The notes beneath the pieces were generated by a model. It was not told the origin of the DNA. It worked only from the letters and a program-made list of their open reading frames with translations, and ran no database searches. A DNA stretch of 45,904 bases from Comamonadaceae bacterium (GTDB lineage Bacteria; Pseudomonadota; Gammaproteobacteria; Burkholderiales; Burkholderiaceae_C). This document shows, piece by piece, positions 15,528 through 24,186 of the stretch. Position numbers and translations under genes: made by a program. How positions within the stretch are numbered: the first letter of the stretch is position 1; each line of letters starts with the position of its first letter. The stretch is from positions 1 to 45,904 of the forward strand of contig JAAFIY010000017.1 in the NCBI GenBank assembly GCA_013297985.1, given 5' to 3'.

Positions 15528-16930
15528 TGCGCAGCACCCTCCACCTGCGCACCGGGGAGCACCTGCTGCAGCATGGCCATCAGGGTGTGCTGAATGCGCT
15601 CTAACGCTTGGGGGCTGTGGCCTTCAAAGCGCAGCACCAGCACCGGCGTGGTGTTGCTGGCGCGGATTAGGCCAAAGCCGTCGGGCCAGTCAATGCGCAA
15701 GCCGTCCAAGGCGCTGATGCGGCCGGGGGCCAGCGTGGCGGCTTGCGCTTGCGCCAGTTGCTGCAACTGGGCGGCCAGGGGGTGGGCTTGGCCTTCGGCG
15801 CAGCGCACATTCAGCTCCGGCGTGTTAAAGCTGGTGGGCAGGGCGTTGAGCACCGCGCTGGGGTTGGCGTGGCGCGACAAGATTTCTAGCAAGCGGGCGG
15901 CGGTGTAGGTGGCGTCGTCAAAGCCAAACCAGCGCTCGGCAAAAAAGATGTGGCCGCTCATCTCGCCGCCCAGGGCAGCACCCACTTCTTTCATGCGGGC
16001 CTTGACCAAACTGTGGCCGGTGCGCGCCATCAGCGGCACACCGCCTGCGGCTTCGATGGCGGGGGCCAAGCGCTGGGTGCATTTGACGTCGTAGACGATG
16101 GTGGCCCCGGGCTGGCGTTGCAATACATCAGCGGCCATCAGCATCAATTGGCGGTCGGGGTGAATGATTTGGCCGTCAGCCGTCACCACGCCCAGGCGGT
16201 CGCCGTCGCCATCAAAAGCTAAGCCAATTTCGGCTTGGCCTTGGCGCAGCAGCGCAATGAGGTCGGCCAGATTGGCCGGTTTGCTGGGGTCGGGGTGGTG
16301 GTTGGGGAAGTTGCCGTCCACTTCGGTGAACAGCTCAGCCACCTCACAGCCCAACAGGCGCAGCAGCATGGGGGCGGTGGCGCCAGCCACGCCGTTGCCG
16401 CAATCCACCGCCACGCGCATGGGGCGGGCCAGCTTGACGTCGCCCACGATGCGGTCGCGGTAGGGTGCCCACAGATTTAAATGCCGCACACCGCCGCCCG
16501 GTGTGATGGCACCGTCATCAGCCTGCATGCGCTGGCGCAGGGCTTGGATGTCGTCGCCATAAATGGCGCGGCCGCCCAACACCATCTTGAAACCGTTGTC
16601 GTCGCGCGGGTTGTGGCTGCCAGTCACTTGAATGCCGCACTCACACACGGTAGCAGCGGCAAAGTACAGCATGGGGGTGGTGACCATGCCCAGGTCAATC
16701 ACCTGCACACCCGCCTGCACCAGCCCTCGGATGAGTGCGGCCACCAGGGCAGGGCCGCTCAAGCGGCCATCGCGGCCCACGGCCACGGTGGTGTGGCCGT
16801 GGGCCCGGGCAGCGGCGCCAAAGGCGCGGCCCAGGGCCAGGGCCACAGACTCGTTCACGGTGATGGGCGTGGTGCCCCGAATGTCATAGGCCTTAAAGAT
16901 GTGGGGCGACAGGGGGGCGACTTGGGGCAT
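15524..16930 (-). CDS. Phosphomannomutase/phosphoglucomutase
   Basis: Alpha-D-phosphohexomutase of 468 residues that interconverts hexose 1- and 6-phosphates for polysaccharide and LPS precursors. HIFKAYDIRGTTP near the start binds substrate phosphate, TGSHNPRDDNG near residue 105 is the phosphoserine loop, DGDGDRLG near residue 240 binds Mg2+, and GEMSGHIFF carries the sugar-recognition Glu and Ser. This is the AlgC/ManB type that usually accepts both mannose and glucose phosphates. I chose the ATG at 16930 (MPQVAPLSPHIFKAYDIRG) because the upstream 21 codons are not conserved in this family. Its stop overlaps the waaC start, which supports a joint role in LPS core synthesis. Confidence 0.93.
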   Translation of the reverse strand: MPQVAPLSPHIFKAYDIRGTTPITVNESVALALGRAFGAAARAHGHTTVAVGRDGRLSGPALVAALIRGLVQAGVQVIDLGMVTTPMLYFAAATVCECGIQVTGSHNPRDDNGFKMVLGGRAIYGDDIQALRQRMQADDGAITPGGGVRHLNLWAPYRDRIVGDVKLARPMRVAVDCGNGVAGATAPMLLRLLGCEVAELFTEVDGNFPNHHPDPSKPANLADLIALLRQGQAEIGLAFDGDGDRLGVVTADGQIIHPDRQLMLMAADVLQRQPGATIVYDVKCTQRLAPAIEAAGGVPLMARTGHSLVKARMKEVGAALGGEMSGHIFFAERWFGFDDATYTAARLLEILSRHANPSAVLNALPTSFNTPELNVRCAEGQAHPLAAQLQQLAQAQAATLAPGRISALDGLRIDWPDGFGLIRASNTTPVLVLRFEGHSPQALERIQHTLMAMLQQVLPGAQVEGAAH

Positions 16931-17099
16931 AGCAGCAACAGCGTGGGGCCAAAACCTAACAACCGGGCGATGGTAAGCCCCGCCAGCCATCAAGCCTGAA
17001 GGCCTCTAAGGACATGGCGGCGCCCCCAAGACAAAGGCCATGGCGCCCGGGCACACTGCGCGACTTGCGCGTTTAGAACTCTCTTACACAACACACGCC

Positions 17100-18194
17100 A
17101 TGACACTCGCACTGATGTTTGTGGGCGGCCTGATCGCCCTGGTGATAGGCGCCAGCTTGCTTGTACGCGGCGCCGCCAAGCTGGCTATCAGCTTTGGCAT
17201 TTCTTCTCTGGTGGTGGGCCTGACGGTGGTGGCCTTTGGCACCAGCGCACCTGAGGTGGCCGTCTCCGTAGGTGCGGTGCTAGACGGCAAGGTCGACATT
17301 GCCATTGGCAACGTCGTGGGCAGCAACATCTTTAACGTGCTGTTCATCCTGGGTGCCTCGGCCCTCATCACCCCCTTGGTGGTGAACCGGCAGCTGATTC
17401 GGCAAGAAGTGCCCATCATGATTGCGGTGTCGCTGCTGCTGCTCTTGATGCTGCTGGGCGGCACCTTGGCCCTATGGGAATCGGCTGTGCTGCTGGCCTT
17501 GTTGATTGGCTACACCACGTTTTTGGTGGTGCAGTCGCGCCGGGCCAATGCCAACGCCACCTGTGAGGAAGCAGGCGTGGCCGACGAGGTGGACATGGAT
17601 TCCACCTGGGACCGCCACTGGGCCGTGCAAGTGGCCTTGATCGCCGCCGGGCTGGTGCTACTGGTGCTGGGCAGCGGCTGGTTTGTAGACGCCGCTGTTC
17701 AGACCGCCCGCATGTTTGGCGTGAGCGACGTAGTCATTGGCCTGACCATCGTGGCAGCAGGCACTTCGCTGCCCGAGGTGGCCACCTCCATCACCGCAGC
17801 CCTCAAGGGCCAGCGCGACATTGCGGTGGGCAACGTAGTGGGCAGCAACACCTTCAACATTTTGGGCTGCCTGGGCATCTCGGGCCTGGTCTCGGGTACG
17901 GGCTTGGTGGTGGCGCCGTCTATCGTTAGCTTTGACATTTGGGTGATGTTGGCCGTAGCAGTGGCCTGCTTGCCCATCTTCATCACCGGGCGGGAGATTG
18001 CGCGCTGGGAAGGCTTTGTGTTCTTGACCTATTACCTGGTGTACACCGTGTACTTGGTGATGGCCTCGCAGCAGCATGACGCACTGCCCATGTTCAGCAA
18101 CGTGATGCTGTACTTTGTGGTGCCTATCACTGTGCTCACCCTTGCGGTGTCGATGATTCGCAAGCGCCCGGCCCCGCAGTCGCCTGCGTCATGA
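17100..18194 (+). CDS. Calcium/sodium antiporter (CaCA family, YrbG-like)
   Basis: Inner-membrane cation exchanger of 364 residues with about ten membrane segments in two inverted halves. Each half carries the alpha-repeat: GTSAPE at residues 47-52 followed by GNVVGSNIFN, and GTSLPE at residues 221-226 followed by GNVVGSNTFN. The two Glu residues are the expected ion ligands. A short acidic loop (EEAGVADEVDMDSTWD) joins the halves. The ATG at 17100 starts directly in the first membrane segment; the 20 codons upstream are not protein-like. Its stop overlaps the mrpA start (ATGA), so it appears to be the first gene of the antiporter operon. The 169-bp spacer to the divergent phosphomutase gene should hold both promoters. 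Confidence 0.93.
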   Translation: MTLALMFVGGLIALVIGASLLVRGAAKLAISFGISSLVVGLTVVAFGTSAPEVAVSVGAVLDGKVDIAIGNVVGSNIFNVLFILGASALITPLVVNRQLIRQEVPIMIAVSLLLLLMLLGGTLALWESAVLLALLIGYTTFLVVQSRRANANATCEEAGVADEVDMDSTWDRHWAVQVALIAAGLVLLVLGSGWFVDAAVQTARMFGVSDVVIGLTIVAAGTSLPEVATSITAALKGQRDIAVGNVVGSNTFNILGCLGISGLVSGTGLVVAPSIVSFDIWVMLAVAVACLPIFITGREIARWEGFVFLTYYLVYTVYLVMASQQHDALPMFSNVMLYFVVPITVLTLAVSMIRKRPAPQSPAS

Positions 18195-21028
18195 CCAGCT
18201 TGTGGGGACTGGCGCTGCTGCCCATGCTGGGGGCGGCGCTGGTGGGTTTGTTGCCCACCTCGGCCCGCCGCAGTGCCGCGCTGTTGGCGGGCGCGGTCGC
18301 GTTGGCGTGCCTGGGCATTGTGCTGGCCGCCGCGCCCGCGGTGTTTGGTGGCCAGGTGCTCACCTGGGGCCTGCCGTGGCTGCCTGAACTAGGCCTGAAC
18401 TTTGCCTTTCGGCTCGACGGTTTAGCGTGGCTGTTTGCCTTTCTCATCACCGGCATTGGCTGCTTGATCGTTTTGTATGCGGCCTACTACCTAAGCGCAG
18501 ACGATCCCAGCCCGCGTTTCTTTAGCTTTTTGCTGCTGTTCATGGGCGCCATGCTGGGCGCCGTCACGGCAGGCAACTTGGTGCTGCTGGTGGTTTACTG
18601 GGAGCTCACCAGCATTGCGTCGTTCTTGCTGATTGGTTACTGGCACCACCGCGAAGACGCCCGCGAAGGTGCGCGCATGGCGCTGTTCGTCACCGGCATG
18701 GGCGGCTTGGCACTGTTGGGCGGCGTGTTGCTGTTGGGCCATATCGCAGGCAGCTTTGAACTCAGCGTGGTGCTGGCCAGCGGCGAGGCCATTCGCGCCC
18801 ACGCCCTGTATGAGGTGGCCCTGATCCTGGTGCTACTTGGCTGCTTTACCAAGAGTGCGCAGTTCCCGTTTCACTTTTGGCTACCGCACGCGATGGCCGC
18901 GCCCACGCCGGTTTCGGCGTATCTGCATTCGGCCACCATGGTGAAGTTGGGCGTGTTTTTGCTGGCACGTCTTTATCCAGCCCTTGGCGGCAGTGAATCG
19001 TGGTTTTGGATCGTGTCGCTCACTGGCCTGGCCACGCTGATGGTGGGAGCGTATGTGGCCATATTCAAGCATGACCTCAAGGGGCTGCTGGCCTATTCCA
19101 CCATCAGCCACCTGGGGCTGATCACGCTGCTGTTTGGCCTGAGCGAGCCGCTGGCGGTGGTGGCCGGGGTGTTCCACATCATCAACCACGCCACCTTCAA
19201 AGCGGGGCTGTTCATGGCGGCCGGCATCATCGACCATGAATCGGGCAGCCGCGACATGCGGCAACTCAATGGCTTGATGAAGTTCATGCCCATCACCGGT
19301 TCATTGGCCATCATTGCCAGTTGCGCGATGGCGGGGGTGCCGCTGTTCAACGGCTTCTTGTCCAAAGAAATGTTCTTGGCCGAGACCATCACCAAAGACA
19401 CCCATGCGCTCATGGAGTGGTTGTTGCCTGTGGGCGCCACGCTGGCGGCCATCTGCAGCGTGGCCTACAGCCTGCGCTTTGTGCACGACGTGTTCTACAA
19501 CGGCGAGCCGGTCAATTTGCCTAAAACGCCGCATGAGCCGCCGTGGTTTATGCGCCTGCCGGTTGAAGTGCTGTGTGTGCTGTGCCTTGCTGTGGGCCTG
19601 ATGCCCAACTTGGTGGTGGGTGACTTGCTGGCCGTGGCCGCCCAAGGCGCCTTGCATGGCGGCCCTGGCGCTTTGCCCGAATACAAGCTGGCCATTTGGC
19701 ACGGCCTGAACTTGCCGCTGCTCTTAAGCGCCATTGCGTTGGTGGGTGGCACGCTGCTGTACTTTGGCCTGCAAAAAACAATCAACCTGCACACCACCAA
19801 CCATCTGCCGCGCGGTGGGCGCGATGTGTTTGCTACATTTTTTGCAGCATTAGAGGCAACATCTGCAAGGGTTACCGGCTTATTGCAGTCACAACGCCTG
19901 CAGCACTATCTGCTGTGGCTGCTGCTCACGGTGCTGGCGCTGGGCGGCTACGCATTTTGGTTTGGCCCCACAGCGGCGGCGCCAGCGCCTGCACAAGCCT
20001 TGGCCACCACGCCACCCAGCACGGGCTTTGTGGCGGTGTGGGTGATCGGCATGGCCGCTACCTTGGCCACCGTGTGGTGCCATGCGCAACGGCTGCTGGC
20101 GCTGTTGCTGCTGGGCGCAGCAGGCTTGGGCGTAGCCCTGCTGTTTGTGTACTTCAGCGCACCCGATCTGGCGCTAACGCAGCTGCTGGTGGAAATGGTC
20201 ACCATCATGCTCATGATGCTGGCCCTGCACTGGCTGCCCGCGGCCAGCGTGGCCGAGCGCGTGGTGAGTGCACGCGACAAGCTGCGCAAATGGCGCGATG
20301 CGGCCTTGGCCATTGCAGCCGGGGTGGGTATGACCGCCATCGTCTGGCAGGTGCTGACGCGGCCCTTTGACTCGATATCGCCCTACTACCTGGAAACCAC
20401 CGTTAAGCAAGGCGGTGGCGCCAATGCGGTGAACGTGATCATCGTGGACTACCGCGGCTTTGACACCATGGGCGAAATCACCGTGCTGGGCATTGCAGGG
20501 CTGATCGTTTTTGCGCTGCTGCAGCGGGTGCGCCCCCATGGCGTAGCGGTGCCTGCAGGCCAGGCGGAGCGTGACCGCCACCCGCTGATGCTCAAACTCA
20601 TCGCGCGCTTGCTGCTGCCCTTTGCAGTGCTGGTGGCCATGCATCTGTTCTTGCGCGGCCACAACCTGCCCGGTGGCGGCTTTATTGCGGGCTTGGTGCT
20701 GGCCATTGCCATCATCGTGATGTACGTGGCCAACGGCCAAGCGTGGATGGACGCCCGCAGCGGCGGCGACTACCGCCCCTGGATTGGCTGGGGCCTGCTG
20801 ATTGCGGGCTTGACCGGTGTCGGCAGCTGGTTCGTGGGCCACCCCTTCCTCACCAGCACCTACGACTACCCCTGGCTGCCAGGCATCGGCGGCGTGCCCT
20901 TGGCCAGCGCCAGTTTGTTTGATCTGGGTGTGTTCCTCACCGTGGTGGGCGCCACCGTGCTGGCCCTGCTGTCCATTGCCCGGCTGCGCGCGCCTGCGGC
21001 GGCCGCTCAGCCCAAGGAGCGCACATGA
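18191..21028 (+). CDS. mrpA: Monovalent cation/H+ antiporter, fused subunit A+B (PhaAB-type)
   Basis: Largest subunit of the Mrp/Pha antiporter, 945 residues with about 20 membrane segments. The first two thirds are homologous to NuoL: FLLIGYWHHREDAREGAR, CFTKSAQFPFHFWLPHAM with the proton-channel Lys, and ISHLGLITLLFGL. Towards the C-terminus an MnhB domain follows (LFLRGHNLPGGGFIAGL), so subunits A and B are fused as in group 2 Pha systems; there is no separate mrpB. A palindromic repeat is read in frame at about residues 548-553 (FATFFA), in the linker before a transmembrane helix. ATGA overlaps join it to the genes on both sides. Confidence 0.95.
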   Translation: MTSLWGLALLPMLGAALVGLLPTSARRSAALLAGAVALACLGIVLAAAPAVFGGQVLTWGLPWLPELGLNFAFRLDGLAWLFAFLITGIGCLIVLYAAYYLSADDPSPRFFSFLLLFMGAMLGAVTAGNLVLLVVYWELTSIASFLLIGYWHHREDAREGARMALFVTGMGGLALLGGVLLLGHIAGSFELSVVLASGEAIRAHALYEVALILVLLGCFTKSAQFPFHFWLPHAMAAPTPVSAYLHSATMVKLGVFLLARLYPALGGSESWFWIVSLTGLATLMVGAYVAIFKHDLKGLLAYSTISHLGLITLLFGLSEPLAVVAGVFHIINHATFKAGLFMAAGIIDHESGSRDMRQLNGLMKFMPITGSLAIIASCAMAGVPLFNGFLSKEMFLAETITKDTHALMEWLLPVGATLAAICSVAYSLRFVHDVFYNGEPVNLPKTPHEPPWFMRLPVEVLCVLCLAVGLMPNLVVGDLLAVAAQGALHGGPGALPEYKLAIWHGLNLPLLLSAIALVGGTLLYFGLQKTINLHTTNHLPRGGRDVFATFFAALEATSARVTGLLQSQRLQHYLLWLLLTVLALGGYAFWFGPTAAAPAPAQALATTPPSTGFVAVWVIGMAATLATVWCHAQRLLALLLLGAAGLGVALLFVYFSAPDLALTQLLVEMVTIMLMMLALHWLPAASVAERVVSARDKLRKWRDAALAIAAGVGMTAIVWQVLTRPFDSISPYYLETTVKQGGGANAVNVIIVDYRGFDTMGEITVLGIAGLIVFALLQRVRPHGVAVPAGQAERDRHPLMLKLIARLLLPFAVLVAMHLFLRGHNLPGGGFIAGLVLAIAIIVMYVANGQAWMDARSGGDYRPWIGWGLLIAGLTGVGSWFVGHPFLTSTYDYPWLPGIGGVPLASASLFDLGVFLTVVGATVLALLSIARLRAPAAAAQPKERT
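19832..19848 (+). repeat. GCTA-N9-TAGC family stem, in frame inside mrpA
   Basis: GCTACATTTTTTGCAGC, the same 17 bases as the stem at 5908-5924. Read in mrpA as GCT ACA TTT TTT GCA GC. The usual tail is missing; what follows (ATTAGAGGC...) is only weakly similar. Confidence 0.7.
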
Positions 21029-21381
21029 CCAGCTTTTGGAGCTTGCAAGGCCTGTTGGCCATCGCCGTGGGCACGCTCACCGCAGGCGGCATTTACCTGA
21101 TGCTGCGGGCCCGGGTGTTTGACGTCATTTTGGGCCTGACGCTGCTGAGCTACGCGGTTAACGTGTTCATCTTTTTGATGGGCCGCATCCAAGTGGGCAA
21201 GCCGCCCATCATGCAAGACGGTGTGGCGCCCACGCTGGCCAACTATGCCGACCCATTGCCACAGGCATTGGTGCTGACGGCCATCGTCATCAGCTTTGCG
21301 TTGACCGCAGTGATGCTGGTGGTGGCGCTGGCCACCAAGGCCGAAACCGGCTCTGACCATGTCGACGGGGTGGAGCGATGA
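21025..21381 (+). CDS. mrpC: Monovalent cation/H+ antiporter subunit C
   Basis: Small three-helix membrane protein of 118 residues, homologous to NuoK. The features are TAGGIYLMLRARVFDVILGLTLLSYAVNVFIFLMG (helices 1-2) and DPLPQALVLTAIVISFALTAVMLVVAL, the conserved LTAIVI segment of MnhC. Overlaps mrpA by four bases (ATGA) and mrpD by four bases. It is required for assembly of the antiporter complex in characterised systems. Confidence 0.94.
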   Translation: MTSFWSLQGLLAIAVGTLTAGGIYLMLRARVFDVILGLTLLSYAVNVFIFLMGRIQVGKPPIMQDGVAPTLANYADPLPQALVLTAIVISFALTAVMLVVALATKAETGSDHVDGVER

Positions 21382-22976
21382 CTACCTGGCTGCTGGATGC
21401 GGTGGCGGCCTTCCCGCACGCCATCATCACCCCCATCGTGCTGCCGCTCATGCTGGGCGCGGCCTTGGTGCTGGTGGAACGTGTCGCGCCCAAAGTGGTG
21501 GGCCCGCTGTCGTTGATCGGCGTGGCGCTGCTGGTGCTGCTCAACATGGGCTTGATGGCGCAAGCCTCTAACGGGTACGTCAGCGCCTATTTGCTCAGCA
21601 ACTGGCAGGCGCCCTTTGGCATTGCGCTGGCGCTAGACAGGCTTACCGCGCTGATGCTGCTGCTCACCAGCGTGCTGGCCTTTGTGGCGCTGCTGTACGC
21701 GCGTGACGGGGCAGACCAACGCAGCCCGCATTTCCACGCCTTCTTTCAGTTTCAGCTCATGGGCTTGAACGGCGCATTTCTCACTGCCGACCTGTTCAAT
21801 CTGTTCGTGTTTTTTGAGGTGCTGCTCATTAGCTCTTACGCGCTGCTGCTGCACGGCGCGGGGCCTGATCGGCTCAAGGCCTCGGTGCACTACATCACCT
21901 TCAACCTGGCGGCCAGCGCCTTGTTTTTGATTGCGGTCAGCTTGCTGTATGCGCTCACCGGCACGCTGAACATGGCCGACTTGGCCGTCAAAGTGGCCAC
22001 CCTGCCCGCCTCGGACGCGGCACTGGTCAAAGCCGCGGGCTTGTTGCTGATGGGCGTGTTTTGCATCAAGGCCGCGCTGCTGCCGCTGTACTTTTGGCTG
22101 CCGGACACCTATGGCAGCGCCACGGCGCCGGTGGCGGCGCTCTTTGCCATCATGACCAAGGTAGGGCTGTATTCGGTGATTCGCACCAGCACGCTGATTT
22201 TTGGGCCGGATGCGGGCGCAGCCGCACAGGTGGTGCAGCCCTGGTTGGCGATTTTGGCTGGGGCCACCTTGGGCCTGGCCGCCTTGGGTGCCGTGCAAGC
22301 ACGCAGCCTGCGCACGGTCGCGGCCTATACCGTGGTGGCATCGGCCGGCATCTTGCTGTTGTCGGTGGGCTTGGGTTCGGTGCACACGCTAGCGGCGGGC
22401 CTGTTCTATTTGGTCAACAGCACGCTGGCGGCGGGCTTGATGTTCCTGTTGGCCGATCGCATTGCCGCTGCACGCCCAGGCGGTGGTGACCGGCTGAGCG
22501 CCGCACCCTTTGGCCCCGAACGCGCCACGCTCGCGGTGTTGTTTGTGGGCGCTGCCGTGGCCGCAGCGGGCTTGCCACCGATGAGCGGCTTCTTTGGCAA
22601 AGCCTTGCTGCTACAGGCCAGCGCGCCGCTGGCGCAGGGCATCTGGGTGTGGCCCGTGGTGCTGATTTGCAGCCTGCTGATGGTGGTGGCCTACGCCCGC
22701 GCAGGGGCGGCGCTGTTTTGGGCATCGCCCGCGCAACACACCCGCAGCGCACCCACCGGTGCGGGCATGACCGTGTCGGTGTGGATGGCGCTGGTATTGC
22801 TGGTGGGCGTGACGATTTCAGCCGGGCCGCTGGCCAGCTACACCCGCGCCACCGCCGCGCAGTTGACCGAGCGGCAAACCTACATCCGCGCCGTGCTGCA
22901 AAAGGCCCCGGTGGCACCGGCCTGGGACATTCGCAAAGAGATGAACGAACGCATCCAACGAGGGGGCGAGAAGTAA
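21378..22976 (+). CDS. mrpD: Monovalent cation/H+ antiporter subunit D
   Basis: NuoN/NuoM-like proton-channel subunit of 532 residues with about 14 membrane segments. LFNLFVFFEVLLISSYALLLHG carries the conserved membrane Glu, and GVFCIKAALLPLYFWLPDTY carries the Lys of the proton path; MSGFFGKALLLQ is typical of MnhD. It is needed with subunit A for cation-proton exchange. The ATG overlaps the mrpC stop; the stop TAA abuts the mrpE ATG with no spacer. Confidence 0.95.
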   Translation: MTTWLLDAVAAFPHAIITPIVLPLMLGAALVLVERVAPKVVGPLSLIGVALLVLLNMGLMAQASNGYVSAYLLSNWQAPFGIALALDRLTALMLLLTSVLAFVALLYARDGADQRSPHFHAFFQFQLMGLNGAFLTADLFNLFVFFEVLLISSYALLLHGAGPDRLKASVHYITFNLAASALFLIAVSLLYALTGTLNMADLAVKVATLPASDAALVKAAGLLLMGVFCIKAALLPLYFWLPDTYGSATAPVAALFAIMTKVGLYSVIRTSTLIFGPDAGAAAQVVQPWLAILAGATLGLAALGAVQARSLRTVAAYTVVASAGILLLSVGLGSVHTLAAGLFYLVNSTLAAGLMFLLADRIAAARPGGGDRLSAAPFGPERATLAVLFVGAAVAAAGLPPMSGFFGKALLLQASAPLAQGIWVWPVVLICSLLMVVAYARAGAALFWASPAQHTRSAPTGAGMTVSVWMALVLLVGVTISAGPLASYTRATAAQLTERQTYIRAVLQKAPVAPAWDIRKEMNERIQRGGEK

Positions 22977-23474
22977 ATGCGCCTGCTGCCAAGACCTTGG
23001 ATGTCGCTGGCCTTGTTCATCAGCTGGCTGCTGCTGAACAACTCCATCTCGCCCGGTAACCTGCTGTTGGCTGCTATCTTTTGTATAGCTATTCCCGCCG
23101 TCCTGGGGCCGCTAGCGGGCGATGAGCAGCCCAAGCTGGGGCGCTGGGCCACCGTCGCCCATCTGGCCTGGGTGGTGCTGTACGACATCGTGATGAGCAA
23201 CATCACCGTGGCCAAGCAAGTGCTGGGGCCCGAATCCAAGCTCAACAGCCGCTTTGTGTGGGTGCCGCTGGCAGTGCGCGATCCACATGGCATCGTGGCG
23301 CTGGCGGGCATCATCACGATGACGCCGGGCACCCTGTCGGCTGACCTCACCGAAGACCGCCGCCACCTGCTGGTGCATGCGCTGCATGTGGACGACGAAG
23401 CCGCGCTGATTGAATCCATTCAGCAGCGCTATGAGGCGCCGCTGCGCGTCATCTTGGGTGAGGTGCAATCATGA
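22977..23474 (+). CDS. mrpE: Monovalent cation/H+ antiporter subunit E
   Basis: Subunit E of 165 residues: two N-terminal membrane segments (MSLALFISWLLLNNSISPGNLLL and a second hydrophobic stretch) and a soluble domain with ITMTPGTLSADLTEDRRHLLVHAL, the MnhE hallmark. Residues 33-38 (AIFCIA) are encoded by a palindromic repeat stem at 23073-23089, so part of the second membrane helix is repeat-derived. ATGA overlap with mrpF. Confidence 0.94.
   Translation: MRLLPRPWMSLALFISWLLLNNSISPGNLLLAAIFCIAIPAVLGPLAGDEQPKLGRWATVAHLAWVVLYDIVMSNITVAKQVLGPESKLNSRFVWVPLAVRDPHGIVALAGIITMTPGTLSADLTEDRRHLLVHALHVDDEAALIESIQQRYEAPLRVILGEVQS
23073..23089 (+). repeat. GCTA-N9-TAGC family stem, in frame inside mrpE
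   Basis: GCTATCTTTTGTATAGC, read as GCT ATC TTT TGT ATA GC in mrpE. Outer stem arms are perfect; no tail. It falls in a membrane helix, where the encoded hydrophobic residues are tolerated. Confidence 0.65.
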
Positions 23475-23743
23475 TTTTGGCCACCGTCCTCCCCTGGGCC
23501 ATTGGTGCCTTTTGCGTGGCGCTGCTGCTGAACTTGTGGCGCTTGATGATTGGCCCCAGCCTGCCTGATCGGGTGTTGGCGCTGGACACCTTGTACGTCA
23601 ACTCGGTGGCGCTGCTGCTGCTTCTGGGTTTGCACTTTGCCAGCTGGCTGCTGTTTGAGGCGGCCCTGGTGATTGCGCTATTGGGCTTTGTGGGCACCGT
23701 GTGCGTGGCCAAGTTCATCAGCCGTGGAGACATCGTCGAATGA
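23471..23743 (+). CDS. mrpF: Monovalent cation/H+ antiporter subunit F
   Basis: Three-helix membrane protein of 90 residues; LMIGPSLPDRVLALDTLYVNS is the MnhF signature (the G-P-x-x-x-D-R-x-x-x-x-D pattern), with a hydrophobic helix on each side and the C-terminal CVAKFISRGDIVE. Overlaps mrpE and mrpG by four bases each. Confidence 0.94.
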   Translation: MILATVLPWAIGAFCVALLLNLWRLMIGPSLPDRVLALDTLYVNSVALLLLLGLHFASWLLFEAALVIALLGFVGTVCVAKFISRGDIVE

Positions 23744-24123
23744 ACACGCCCACCCATCTCTTGCACGCCCTGCCGCTGTGGCTGGACGGGGCGCTGGCCG
23801 CGCTGGTGGTGATTGGCTGCGCCTTCGCGCTGGTGGGCTCTTGGGGCTTGGCCAAGCTCACCGATTTTTTGCGCCGCCTGCATGGGCCTTCAAAGGCCAC
23901 TACGCTGGGCGTGGGCTGCGTGCTGATTGCGTCGATGGTGGGCTTTACCGCCGTGGGCCCGTGGTCGGGGCACGAGCTGCTGGTGACGGTGTTTTTATTT
24001 CTCACGGCGCCGGTGTCGGCCCACTTGTTGGTGAAGGCGGCGCTCAAGGCCAACCCGCAGCTCAAGCCACCTGAACCGGCGGCGCAGGCTGCTGAGCCAC
24101 CCGCTCCGATTGCGCACCGATAG
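23740..24123 (+). CDS. mrpG: Monovalent cation/H+ antiporter subunit G
   Basis: Last subunit of the operon, 127 residues. Three membrane helices; LTDFLRRLHGPSKATTLGVGC is the MnhG hallmark, and FLFLTAPVSAHLLVKAAL forms the third helix. The C-terminal tail is Pro/Ala-rich. I chose the ATG at 23740 because it overlaps the mrpF stop (ATGA), like the other joints in this operon. The gene order C-D-E-F-G after a fused A+B is complete. Confidence 0.93.
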   Translation: MNTPTHLLHALPLWLDGALAALVVIGCAFALVGSWGLAKLTDFLRRLHGPSKATTLGVGCVLIASMVGFTAVGPWSGHELLVTVFLFLTAPVSAHLLVKAALKANPQLKPPEPAAQAAEPPAPIAHR

Positions 24124-24186
24124 CGGCATCAGCCGCCTCAGCCGCATGTCCGAAAACGGCTGATTGCGCGCCAACTGCGGGCTACC